A stretch of 64,000 bases of DNA from Chaetoderma sp. LZ-2023a (Eukaryota; Mollusca; Caudofoveata; Chaetodermatida; Chaetodermatidae): the NCBI GenBank assembly GCA_034401795.1, contig CM067369.1, positions 93,995,712 through 94,059,711 on the forward strand, given 5' to 3'. Shown piece by piece: positions 35,050 to 47,070 of this stretch; the stretch's first letter is position 1, and every line of letters starts with the position of its first letter. Both the position numbers and the translations under genes were made by a program. The notes under the pieces are model-generated. The model ran no database searches. It saw only the letters and a list, made by a program, of their open reading frames with translations, and was not told the origin of the DNA.

Positions 35050-35141
35050 TTGCTAAATATTTTCAAAACTATTTGACTGAAAGTTGTCGCTGCCTAAGGC
35101 AGGAACGGTTTTCAGTCAAATTGTTCTTAAAATAATCAGCC
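35050..35141. mobile_element. PalA-like palindrome (copy A)
   Basis: gctaaatattttcaaaac ... gaaagttgtcgctgcctaag ... cagtcaaattgttcttaaaa. The duplicate is at 42228-42319. Another palindrome at 35338-35426 (duplicate 42516-42604) pairs gaatattttgaaaacaattt with caaattgttttcaaaatatt. Confidence 0.7.
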
Positions 35142-35745
35142 TCATCTGTTTAACTGACAAAACACCTTGGGATATATTACGCGTAGACTGTAAACAAGTG
35201 AATTGGGTCAAGCGGGGATTCAGTGTATCTCAGCATCCAAAAGTGCTAAAGAATTTTAGAAAATATCTTCCATTAACAGACTGCATGCTAAATTTCTTAA
35301 GACTTATTACATCTTCCATGTTGCTTAACTGGATAAACTGAATATTTTGAAAACAATTTGACTGAACATTGTTTGTTATTAAGCCACAAACAACATAGTC
35401 AAATTGTTTTCAAAATATTTAGCAGGTCCTGAGGTATTGAAATTATTGTCTGGTGGCTTGCAGCAGTCAATTAGTTGTTACCCTCGCCCTGTAAAGGACA
35501 CCCCCCACTGACGCAGCGCGTCATCAGCGCTGCAACAGCGAGTCGACAGCAAAAAATCACTCCAGTGAATTACTCATTGTATACCAAAATTGGAGCAGTG
35601 CCTCGGCAGCGCGTCAATGTAATTTTTTCTCGATCATTCAAAAAGCGATTTTTTTTTTCTGCCTACTGCCCTGACGCACAGGTAAATCCCGGTTGATATA
35701 TCACATATGCTAGGAATTTCACCAAGAGACGTGGTCAGCCCAATA

Positions 35746-35817
<72 letters not shown>

Positions 35818-35830
35818 CAGCAGCAGCAGT
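35746..35830. repeat. TAG trinucleotide microsatellite (copy A)
   Basis: Uninterrupted (TAG)n followed by CAG units. The minus-strand poly-Tyr open frame across it is an artefact of the repeat. Confidence 0.95.
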
Positions 35831-36711
35831 AGTAGTCGCAGTAGCAGTTGCGTGCGTGCCTAAGTGTGTGCATGCTTATCTGGAGCTGTCTCTCAACAAC
35901 TAGCCATACTGATCCGATTTGGATCAACTTTTTACCCAACTAACTGACTGCTGCAAGCCGCCAGACAATTTCAATGGGTTTAACTCTGGACCTGCTAATA
36001 TTTGAAAGGTTTTTAGACTTTGACCATGACTACCGGATCCCACCGGATTCGGATTGGATGAAATTCTGGATATGTGGATATCTCGGAAACAACTGGTCCG
36101 ACCTGGCTTATAATAATATCATAAGAGGGTGTGCAACCATATACTTGGATCACACTGTCGCACAATGTGATAGTAGTCATGAGAAAATTACGAACATTCT
36201 TAAATTTTTTTTTTAAATGGGTGGCCGAAAGTCAGAAAACTTTGATTGATCTTACTATTATCGCTACGATTTGTGATTAAATAACTATTTCACCCCAGAG
36301 GTTCCGTATCTCAATTTCACAGCTACAATATGGAAATCTGTTGAGTGTTTTATAGTTGGTTTTACTGGAAGCTGTTGCTGCGCCAAGCAGTCGGATCAAT
36401 TTCAAAATATTCAGAAGAACATTTTTGCAACTTGATACATGGAGAAATCTTAATGCTTCTTAAAAATTGATCGCGATTTCCAAAAGCAATCATCTTGCAA
36501 GGCTGCTGTTGCTGCTACATTTTTTCGCATTAGCTTTGATTTTTTTCTGCTACCTTGACGTGCTGCACCAGTGTGGGCATAAATGACGCCTCACTATCAA
36601 CGCGCTGCTACAGCGCTGTCAATGTGCTGTGTCATAGCGGGATGCACTTAAGGGAATTAAGAGGGTATATTGCGATCTGGTCTGTCAGTCTGCCTGTCCA
36701 CAGATGTATCT

Positions 36712-37115
36712 AAACAAGCGGCCCAAGGGGTCTATGATGCTCCGCTGTACCATTAGCATTTGAACCATTTGCATTTAAATAAGACATAATTAATGGATCA
36801 CCACCCAAGTGTCATTGAAATTGGTCAAATAATTAAGGTGTAGCCTTTTAAATTTTCCGGAAAATGAAAAAAAAAATCCAAGTTGGATGCCAAAATAAAT
36901 CAACCCACCAAAATTCTGAATAGACATTCTAGTCTACCACTATAGAATTGTTCCTGCTAAATTTGGACAAAATCCACAATGCAGTTAAGGAGATGTGTTT
37001 TGACAATTTCTGGCAAATTTTTTTAAAAATCTAAGATTCAAATTCTGAACAGACGTTCTGGAGCCTATTCCAATAGGGTCCATCCAGCCAACTAGGATTG
37101 AATTCTGCCATGCGG
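36712..37115. mobile_element. GCTCACC-border family fragment (copy A)
   Basis: It starts aacaagcggcccaaggggtc and holds two or three decayed core units, but lacks the right border. The same fragment occurs at 43855-44250 in the second duplicate. Confidence 0.6.
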
Positions 37116-37128
37116 TTAATATGTTAGC

Positions 37129-37430
37129 AATCTCTGGTTATTGCAAACAGGGTATTATAGTCTTAATGCCTTGCTGAAATTATATTTGTTATCCGTTATT
37201 AGCTCAGCCGGCGCCTGTTAAAAAATATTATTATCTCTAATTTTAAGCCTGAAAGTATGAGGCCATTATAGAAGTTTTACTACCATCCTTATTATTTCAG
37301 GATATATTACAGTAAGGTAAGACAATCCTCATACATAAGACGTTTTTTGTTAAATATTTTAACTAATACTATAGATACTGTGTATATCATTTACACCTTG
37401 AATGGAGAGAGGGATTAAACTATAGATGAA
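37129..37430. repeat. Dispersed repeat of about 310 bp (copy A)
   Basis: Second occurrence of the repeat at 22771-23083. It ends directly at the start of the 37431 element. Confidence 0.75.
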
Positions 37431-38282
37431 CAAGAGCTCCGCAAACGGCGCATAATAGCCCGCCATGATGACAAACCAATGAATGAGAGCTATCAGAAAA
37501 TATTTATTTCTTGCTCAGCCCCATCAGACCATTCATCCTTATGAAGTGTCAAAGCGATCCATTTAACGGTCAAGGAGGTATCGTCCGGAAACCAATTTTC
37601 AAGATGGCTGCCACCAATCTTGCGAGTTTGTATCATTGTCAGTCTCGATAGGTTTCTTCCTCAGACCAAGTCCACCCACTCTATGAAGGGTCAAAGCGAT
37701 CCGATAAATGGTAACGTAGTTATCATCTGGAAATCAAATTTCAAGATGGTCGCGGTGGCTGGCGGCCATCTTGGACTTAGGATCATCATCGATTTTGATA
37801 GGTTTCTTCCGCAGACCTAGTCCCACCACCCTATGAAGTGTCAAAGCGATCCGATAAACGGTAACGGAGTTATCACTTGGAAACCAATTTTCAAGATGGC
37901 TACCGGTGGCTGGCGGCCATCTTTGATTTCGGATCATCGTCAATTTCGATAGGTTTCTTCCCCAGTCCTAGTACCACCACCCTATGAAATTTCAATGCGA
38001 TCCAACAAACGGTAACAGAGTTATCATCTGAAAACCAATTTTCAAGATGGCCACTGGTGGCTGGCGGCCATCTTGGATTTCGGATCATCGTCAATTTCGA
38101 CAGATATCTTCCCAAGACCTAGTTCAACCACCCTATGAAGTTTCAATGCGATCTGACAAATGGTAACAGAGTTATCATTGAGAAACCACTCTGCGCCCGC
38201 ACGACCGACTGCCCGCCCAGATGGACGGCGCCATTACATCATAACCCATCAAATTTTTGGGTGGGGTATTTGGTGGGGTATA
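37431..38282. mobile_element. Element with 151-bp tandem core and inverted ends (copy A, first)
   Basis: It starts caagagctccgcaaacggcg, and near its end reads ggcggcgccattacatcat-like sequence followed by ggggtata. The subterminal ataccccgcca and its complement tggcggggtat at the other end form an inverted repeat (decayed in this copy). The core is a run of units of about 151 bp containing ggtttcttc, accaccctatgaag, gcgatccgataaacgg, gagttatcatccggaaac and ttttcaagatggc. No transposase is present. The layout resembles bivalve pearl-type or Helitron-derived non-autonomous elements. Confidence 0.6.
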
Positions 38283-39314
38283 AAAATGAATATTTTGAGC
38301 ATAAATATGTCACAATTCAGAATACTACAAAATAAGTCTTGTGTTTGTCCGAGCTCATTAAACCATGCATGGACAATCCGTGCAGCAGAGTTCCATAAAG
38401 AAAGTCTGTGTTCATCCGAGTACATCTGAGCAATTATTCGAGCTCAACATACGCATGAACAATCACGGACAAATATCTGAGTTTGTCTGCAATTTACATC
38501 CTCAGAAATCTATGGATATCTCCAGACCTTCTATGCAACCTATTCAAGGAAAGAAACTGGGTATCCATGGAATTCTGTGATGCATTTCGCATCAGTGGTC
38601 CCGATTTGGTTAGAATTTTAACACAGGAAAGGGTGTGGCTGATACAGTAGGATTTCACAACTTTGGCATGACAGACACAGCCAATCTTAGGACTTATATA
38701 TTATAACTCCGAGCTTGTCCTCCAGGCTCGTCCAGGCATGGCCTCAAATCTTGGATAAGCTTGCATCATGAATATCCTAAGATTTCCAAGCAAACAGTTT
38801 TTGAGGGGTTATTAATATTAGCCCGAACAATCCATGGATATTCATGGAAATCCATCATTAGGAATATAAGTTCAGACCATTTTTCTCAAGGGTATTAATT
38901 TGCAGCAGACACTGACAAAATCAAGAGCTGGGATGCCATTAATGCCAACACGTCACAATTTTCTGTATAGTAACGATAAAACAGATCTCTAGATAATAGG
39001 ACATATATATGCATGTGAGAGGGGTAGGGACATCAACACGCAATCCATGGTCCCATGATTAACGAGACAGGTTTCCAGAGAAAGATAATCAGGCAATGAA
39101 AAAACAATATACTATTACATGTAACCAGACTTGTCTGTATGATCAAGTTGGCCAAAACCAGCCTCTGGGCTGGTCTTTGAGCTTATGGTAAAAATTGGTA
39201 AAGAAAAGCAAGGGAATGCTTATTTGCTGGCCAAGAGATGACCGTTTTTTGAAAATTTACCACTGGATTGACTTGCTCGGCTACCTAGCCAGTCATTCTA
39301 GTGGTAAGTTTTCA

Positions 39315-40750
39315 ACAAGAGCTCCGCAAACGGCGCATAATACCCCGCCATGATGACAAACTAATAAATGACAGCTTTCAGAAAATATTTATTTTTTCAT
39401 CAGACCAATAATCCTTATTAAGTGTCAAAGTGATCCGCTAAACGGTCAAGGAGGTAATTCGTCTGAAAACCAATTTTCAAGATGGCTGCCACTGACTGGT
39501 GGCCGTATTGGATTTCGGATTATCGTAAATTTTGATAGGTTTCTTCACCAGACATATTCCAACGACCCTAGGAAGTGATCCGATAAATGGTAACGGAGAT
39601 ATCATCCAGAAACCAACTTTCAAGATGGCAGCCTGTGGCTGGTGGCCATCTTGGACTTTGGATCAGTGTTGACTTCGATAAGTTTCTTCCTCAGACCTAG
39701 TCCAACCACTCTATGAAGTTTCAAAGCGATAAGATAAATGGTAAAGGAGTTATCATCCGGAAACCAATTTTCAAGATGGCCACCAGTGGCTGGTGCCCAT
39801 CTTGGATTTCGGATCATTGTCAATCTAGATAGGTTTCTTCACCAGAGGTAGTTGAACCACCCAATGAAGTTTAAAAGTGATCCGATAAACGATAACGGAG
39901 TTATCATCTGGAAACCAATTTTCAAGATGGCCACCGGTGGCTGGTGGCCATCTTGGATTTTGGATCATTGTCGACTTCGATAAGTTTCTTCCTCAGACCT
40001 AGTCCAACCACTCTATGAAGTTTCAAGGCGATGCGATAAACGGTAACAGTTATCATCCGGAAACCAATTTCAAGATGGCCACCGGTGGCTGGCGGCCATC
40101 ATGGATCTCAGATCATTGCCAATTTCGATAGGTTTCTTCACCAGACATAGTCTAACCACTCCATGAAGTTTCAAAGCGATCGGATAAACGGTAACAGAGT
40201 TATCATCCGGAAACCAATTGTCAAGATGGACGCCGGTGGCTGGCGGCGGCCATCTTGGATTTCGGATCATCGTCGATTTCGATAGGTTTCTTCATCAGAC
40301 CTAGTCCAACCACCCTATGAAGTGTCAATGCGATCCGACAAATGGTAACGGAGTTATCATCCGGAAACCAATTTTCAAGATGACCACCAGTGGCTAGCGG
40401 CCATTTTGGATTTCAGATCATTGTCAATTTCGATAGGTTTCTTCCCCAGACCTAGTTTAACCACTCCATGAAGTTTCAAAGCGATCCGATAAATGGTCAT
40501 GGAGTTATCTTCCGGAAACCAATTTTCAAGATGGACGCCGATGGCTGGCGGCCATCTTGGATTTCGGATCATCGTCTATTTCGATAGGTTTCTTCCCAAG
40601 ATCAAGTCCAACCACCCTATGAAGTTTCAATGCGATCCGACAAACGGTAATGGAGTTATCATCCGGAAACCACTCTGCCGCCTGCACGCCCGCCCGCCCG
40701 GATGGACGGCGGCATTACATAATAGGCCACCAAATATTTTGGCGGGGTAT
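39315..40750. mobile_element. Element with 151-bp tandem core and inverted ends (copy A, second)
   Basis: This longer member has about eight core units. It begins caagagctccgcaaacggcg with ataccccgcca nearby, and ends with the complement tggcggggtat. The flanks are two halves of one PalB MITE: ccagtggtaagttttca on the left, aaaatagtcttctgg on the right. This fixes the element borders. Repeated minus-strand open frames of about 65 codons are by-products of the core. Confidence 0.7.
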
Positions 40751-41367
40751 AAAAAATAGTCTTCTGGTTTTGGGTGACTATAGGCCACCAAAGTCTTACG
40801 GAATGTCCATTTGCAGGCCACATTTTAAAAGAATTTACCACTGGAATGACTGTCTCGGTAATAACAAAGCCAGTGATTTCAGTGGTAAATGTTCAAAATA
40901 GTATTCTCTTGCTATTGACCATTATTATAAGGTCAAAAATAAAGTGTTGGAGGAGATTGTGCTGACAAGAAATGCATAGAGCATATTGTAACGCAACATT
41001 TATGATGGGTGGACAGATGAATGGCACATTAACATATGTTCACGTTGTAATGAGAATTAACGTATCAACTTTCACAAGAATGCTACAAACTGTAGAACAA
41101 CCCGATTTCCTGCTAGCCATGTCACGGTCGACTATGGTAGTTCATGGTTTGACCATGGTCAACCATGATTTTTTGCTCACCTGACTATGGTCCCAATGAC
41201 CATGTTAACATTGTCAGTATACCATGGTCAGATGACCGTAAAAAAAAAATGTGTGACCACGTTTGCCATAAATCTCTGAGGTTTTGTCTTGGCATGCAAA
41301 TGGAGATTTTCAAATTTTCTATTATAAATTTAAATTTTCTGGAATAAATCTGGCCCGTAAATGGTCA

Positions 41368-41778
41368 GAGAATAAACCTGATTGAAATGGATCTTTCCAG
41401 TTTATCCATACATCATATGACAACATAATCAACTACATGACATGTAGGATGACATTTAAAAGCATGACTCGATTTAGTCTATCTTACATGCTTAATAGTG
41501 CAACGCGTTGTACAAATTGTATGTCTTTACTATTTAATAAACATGCTGTTTAATATATTGAAACTAATTTGACTGGGTGCTATTACTGCCATTATAGGCA
41601 GCAAAAGCACCAAGTCAAATTAGTTTCGAAATATTCAACAGCTAATTACCTGTATAGTTTTCTGGAAATTGATAGGCATGGCATTCGGGGATCGATTGAT
41701 CGCAACACTGGTGAAGCGTTGGTGGAGCTTAACTAGCGATGGGTGGGGAAATAGCTAAAACTGGAAAGGTCCATTGAT
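41368..41778. mobile_element. PalA MITE with extended flanks (copy B)
   Basis: The core is 41546-41641. Copy of 34190-34600 in the second duplicate. Confidence 0.75.
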
Positions 41779-42924
41779 TCAATGTTTCTGGAATATTATT
41801 TGAACAAGAAACCTCAGCATTGGTTGCATGGTCGATGATAGACATACGCATAGTAAGACATTATGATATTGATCAATAGATAGATTAAGATATTCAAAGG
41901 GTTAGTTTCAGCGAAATTGTGAATGTGGGTCTGATGGACACTGTTTATTTAAATATCCTGAGCAAATCTACTAAATTGATTTCTTAATTTAATCAGCTCA
42001 AACCTCATCAGCTGTAATTAAAACCTCCTGGGGACAATTTGAACATTTAGAAGATGGATTGTGCGTCCAAACCCTGGTAGGACATTCATTTTTTACTGAT
42101 AGATTTATCGATTTCCTCCTGTTAAGCCAGTCGCCTATAATGTGATTATATATGTGTAACCAATTTCATTCCCGAATATATGTATAAACCAAATATTTCA
42201 AAGGACATTAAATAAGTCACATTTAACTTGCTAAATATTTTCAAAACTATTTGACTGAAAGTTGTCGCTGCCTAAGGCAGGAACGGTTTTCAGTCAAATT
42301 GTTCTTAAAATAATCAGCCTCATCTGTTTAACTGACAAAACACCTTGGGATATATTACGCGTAGACTGTAAACAAGTGAATTGGGTCAAGCGGGGATTCA
42401 GTGTATCTCAGCATCCAAAGGTGCTAAAGAATTTTAGAAAATATCTTCCATTAACAGACTGCATGCTAAATTTCTTAAGACTTATTACATCTTCCATGTT
42501 GCTTAACTGGATAAACTGAATATTTTGAAAACAATTTGACTGAACATTGTTTGTTATTAAGCCACAAACAACATAGTCAAATTGTTTTCAAAATATTTAG
42601 CAGGTCCTGAGGTATTGAAATTATTGTCTGGTGGCTTGCAGCAGTCAATTAGTTGTTACCCTCGCCCTGTAAAGGACACCCCCCACTGACGCAGCGCGTC
42701 ATCAGCGCTGCAACAGCGAGTCGACAGCAAAAAATCACTCCAGTGAATTACTCATTGTATACCAAAATTGGAGCAGTGCCTCGGCAGCGCGTCAATGTAA
42801 TTTTTTCTCGATCATTCAAAAAGCGATTTTTTTTTTCTGCCTGCTGCCCTGACGCACAGGTAAATCCCCGGTTGATATATCACATATGCTAGGAATTTCA
42901 CCAAGAGACGTGGTCAGCCCAATA

Positions 42925-42960
<36 letters not shown>

Positions 42961-42976
42961 CAGCAGCAGCAGTAGT
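42925..42976. repeat. TAG trinucleotide microsatellite (copy B)
   Basis: Same tract as 35746-35830 but about 36 bp (12 units) shorter. Confidence 0.95.
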
Positions 42977-43854
42977 AGTCGCAGTAGCAGTTGCGTGCGT
43001 GCCTAAGTGTGTGCATGCTTATCTGGAGCTGTCTCTCAACAACTAGCCATACTGATCCGATTTGGATCAACTTTTTACCCAACTAACTGACTGCTGCAAG
43101 CCGCCAGACAACTTCAATGGGTTTAACTCTGGACCTGCTAATATTTGAAAGGTTTTTAGACTTTGACCATGACTACCGGATCCCACCGGATTCGGATTGG
43201 ATGAAATTCTGGATATGTGGATATCTCGGAAACAACTGGTCCGACCTGGCTTATAATAATATCATAAGAGGGTGTGCAACCATATACTTGGATCACACTG
43301 TCGCACAATGTGATAGTAGTCATGAGAAAATTACGAACATTCTTAAATTTTTTTTTTAAATGGGTGGCCGAAAGTCAGAAAACTTTGATTGATCTTACTA
43401 TTATCGCTACGATTTGTGATTAAATAACTATTTCACCCCAGAGGTTCCGTATCTCAATTTCACAGCTACAATATGGAAATCTGTTGAGTGTTTTATAGTT
43501 GGTTTTACTGGAAGCTGTTGCTGCGCCAAGCAGTCGGATCAATTTCAAAATATTCAGAAGAACATTTTTGCAACTTGATACATGGAGAAATCTTAATGCT
43601 TCTTAAAAATTGATCGCGATTTCCAAAAGCAATCATCTTGCAAGGCTGCTGTTGCTGCTACATTTTTTCGCATTAGCTTTGATTTTTTTCTGCTACCTTG
43701 ACGTGCTGCACCAGTGTGGGCATAAATGACGCCTCACTATCAACGCGCTGCTACAGCGCTGTCAATGTGCTGTGTCAGAGCGGGATGCACTTAAGGGAAT
43801 TAAGAGGGTATATTGCGATCTGGTCTGTCAGTCTGCCTGTCCACAGATGTATCT

Positions 43855-44250
43855 AAACAAGCGGCCCAAGGGGTCTATGATGCTCCGCTGTACCATTAGC
43901 ATTTGAACCATTTGCATTTAAATAAGACATAATTAATGGATCACCACCCAAGTGTCATTGAAATCGGTCAAATAATTAAGGTGTAGCCTTTTAAATTTTC
44001 CGGAAAATGAAAAAATAAATCCAAGTTGGACGCCAAAATAAATCAACCCACCAAAATTCTGAATAGACATTCTAGTCTACCACTATAGAATTGTTCCAGC
44101 TAAATTTGGACAAAATCCACAATGCAGTTAAGGAGATGTGTTTTGACAATTTCTGGCAAATTTTTATAAAATCTAAGATTCAAATTCTGAACAGAAGTTC
44201 TGGAGCCTATTCCAATAGGGTCCATCCAGCCAACTAGGATTGAATTCTGC
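43855..44250. mobile_element. GCTCACC-border family fragment (copy B)
   Basis: Duplicate of 36712-37115 with a few substitutions and small indels. Confidence 0.6.
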
Positions 44251-44262
44251 CATGCGGTTAAT

Positions 44263-44572
44263 ATGTTAGCAATCTCTGGTTATTGCAAACAGAGTATTAT
44301 AGTCTTAATGCCTTGCTGAAATTATATTTGTTATCCGTTATTAGCTCAGCCGGCGCCTGTTAAAAAATATTATTATCTCTAATTTTAAGCCTGAAAGTAT
44401 GAGGCCATTATAGAAGTTTTACTACCATCCTTATTATTTCAGGATATATTACAGTAAGGTAAGACAATCCTCATACATAAGACATTTTTTGTTAAATATT
44501 TTAACTAATACTATAGATACTGTGTATATCATTTACACCTTGAATGGAGAGAGGGATTAAACTATAGATGAA
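44263..44572. repeat. Dispersed repeat of about 310 bp (copy B)
   Basis: Counterpart of 37129-37430 in the second duplicate. Confidence 0.75.
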
Positions 44573-45567
44573 CAAGAGCTCCGCAAACGGCGCATAATAC
44601 CCCGCCATGATGACAAACCAATGAATGAGAGCTATCAGAAAATATTTATTTCTTCCTCAGCGCCCCATCAGACCATTCATCCTTATGAAGTGTCAAAGCG
44701 ATCCATTAAACGGTCAAGGCGGTATCGTCCGGAAACCAATTTTCAAGATGGCTGCCGCTGACAGGTGGTCATATTAGATTTTGGATTATTGTAAATTTCG
44801 ATAAGTTTCTTTACCAGACATATTCCAACAACCGTAGGAAGTGACCCAATAAATGAAATCCAGAAACCAACTTTCAAGATGGCAGTCCATGGCTGGCGGC
44901 CATCTTGTGGTTTGGATCACCGTCAATTTCGATAGGTTTCTTCTCCACACCTAGTCCAACCACCCTATGAAGTTTCAAAGGGATCCGATAAATGGTAATG
45001 GAGTTATCATTTGTAAACCAATTTTCAAGATGGCCACCGGTGGCTGGCAGCCATCTTGGAGTTTGTATCATTGTCAATCTCGATAGGTTTCTTCCTCAGA
45101 CCAAGTCCACCCACTCTATGAAGTGTCAAAGCGATCCGATAAATGGTAACGTAGTTATCATCTGGAAACCAATTTTCAAGATGGTCGCCGGTGGCTGGTG
45201 GCCATCTTGGATTTTGGATCATCATGGATTTTGATAGGTTTCTTCCGCAGACCTAGTCCCACCACCCTATGAAGTGTCAAAGCGATCCGATAAACGGTAA
45301 CGGAGTTATCATTTGGAAACCAACTTTCAAGATGGCTACCGGTGGCTGGCGGCCATCTTTGATTTCGGATCATCATTAATTTCGATAGGTTGCTTCCCCA
45401 GTCCTAGTCCCACCACCCTATGAAGTTTCAATGCGATCTGACAAATGGTAACGGAGTTATCATCCGGAAACCACTCTGCGCCTGCACGACCGACTGCCCG
45501 CCAAGATGGACGGCGCCATTACATCATACCCCATCAAATTTTTTGGCGGGGTATTTTGTGGGGTATA
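44573..45567. mobile_element. Element with 151-bp tandem core and inverted ends (copy B, first)
   Basis: This is the counterpart of 37431-38282 in the second duplicate. It is about 143 bp longer, close to one core unit, and keeps the intact ataccccgcca near the start and ttggcggggtat near the end. Confidence 0.65.
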
Positions 45568-46027
45568 AAAATGAATATTTTGAGCATAAATATGTTACAA
45601 TTCAGAACACTACAAAATAAGTCTTGTGTTTGTCCGAGCTCATTAAACCATGCATGGACAATCCGTGCAGCAGAGTTCCATAAAGAAAGTCTGTGTTCAT
45701 CTGAGTACGTCTGAGCAATTATTCGAGCTCAACATACGCATGAACAATCACGGACAAATATCTGAGTTTGTCTGCAATTTACATCCTCAGAAATCCATGG
45801 ATATCTCCAGACCTTCTATGCAACCTATTCAAGGAAAGACAATGGGTACCCATGGAATTCTGTGATGCATTTCGCATCAGTGGTCCCGATTTGGTTAGAA
45901 TTTTAACACAGGAAAGGGTGTGGCTGATACAGTAGGATTTCACAACTTTGGCATGATCCGAAAAAATCTAAAAAAAATCTGGAATATCCGAAAAAATCTA
46001 GAGCTTGTTATAACTGTGCCAATTTCC

Positions 46028-46028
46028 A

Positions 46029-46115
<87 letters not shown>
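46028..46115. repeat. (TA)n microsatellite
   Basis: Nearly pure TA dinucleotide tract of about 88 bp. Confidence 0.97.
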
Positions 46116-46118
<3 letters not shown>

Positions 46119-46232
46119 CTGATGAGCCTTGCCCACAGATCTGTCTTTCACAAATCTCTGCTAGTATTATAAGTGGATTATTTTACATGTATAATGGCAT
46201 ATTATTATTATTATTATTATTATGGCGCCGCT

Positions 46233-46337
46233 ACAACAATACACACACACATGCACGCAGACAGGCACGCACGCACGCATGCACACACACACATGCACAC
46301 GCACACACACGCACACGCACACACACACACACACACG
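46233..46337. repeat. CA-rich microsatellite
   Basis: Impure (CA)n with CG and TG interruptions (cacgcacgcac, acacacacacac). Confidence 0.95.
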
Positions 46338-47070
46338 AATACTGAATTTCAGCAAAACATTAACCCTTTGCTAAAAATTTATATAAGTCTGAGCTCATCC
46401 ATGCTTTTACGGGATAGACAGACACAGCCAATCTTAGGACTTATATATTATAACTCCGAGCTTGTCCTCCAGGCTCGTCCAGGCATGGCCTCAAATCTTG
46501 GATAAGCTTGCATCATGAATATCCTAAGATTTCCAAGCAAACAGTTTTTGAGGGGTTATTAATATTAGCCCGAACAATCCATGGATATTCATGGAAATCC
46601 ATCATTAGGAGTATAAGTTCAGACCATTTATCTCAAGGGTATTAATTTGCAGCAGACACTGACAAAATCAAGAGCTGGGATGCCATTAATGCCGACACTT
46701 CACAATTTTCTGTATAGTAACGATAAAACAGATCTCTAGATAATAGGACATATATATGCATGTGAGAGGGGTAGCGACATCAACACGCAATCCATGGTCC
46801 CATGATTAACGAGACAGGTTTCCAGAGAAAGATAATCAGGCAATGAAAAAACAATATACTATTACATGTAACCAGACTTGTCTGTATGATCAAGTCGGCC
46901 AAAACCAGCCTCTGTGCTGGTCTTTGAGCTTATGGTAAAAATTGGTAAGAAAAGCAAGGGTCCCACTTCAATGCTTATTTGCTGGCCAAGAGATGACCGG
47001 TTTTTGAAAATTTACCACTGAATTGACTTGCTCGGCTACCTAGCCAGTCATTCCAGTGGTAAATTTTCAA

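Larger units (their letters stand above)
34103..41280. repeat. Tandem segmental duplication, copy A
   Basis: This is the first copy of a head-to-tail duplication of about 7.2 kb. Matching landmarks lie 7178 bp apart at the left end (for example 35084 and 42262), 7143 bp after the TAG tract, 7285 bp near 38135/45420 and 7741 bp near 40972/48713. The offsets change only at indels. Outside tandem arrays I saw only scattered single-base differences. No coding gene is visible inside. It holds PalA copies, a TAG microsatellite and two elements with a 151-bp core. Confidence 0.92.
45956..46418. other. Sequence present only in duplicate B, with TA and CA microsatellites
   Basis: It interrupts the alignment with copy A between ttggcatga and cagacacagcc. 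It contains short aaaaatct repeats, a long (TA)n tract (about 46028-46115), (TTA)n (46199-46222) and a CA-rich tract (46233-46337). It may be an insertion in B or a deletion in A. Confidence 0.8.

Noticed and set aside
35634..35939. Poly-tyrosine open frame
   Set aside because: It is the translation of the TAG microsatellite, and the second duplicate has a different length.
46167..46505. His/Thr-rich and Cys/Val-rich open frames
   Set aside because: Translations of CA/TG and TTA simple repeats on both strands.
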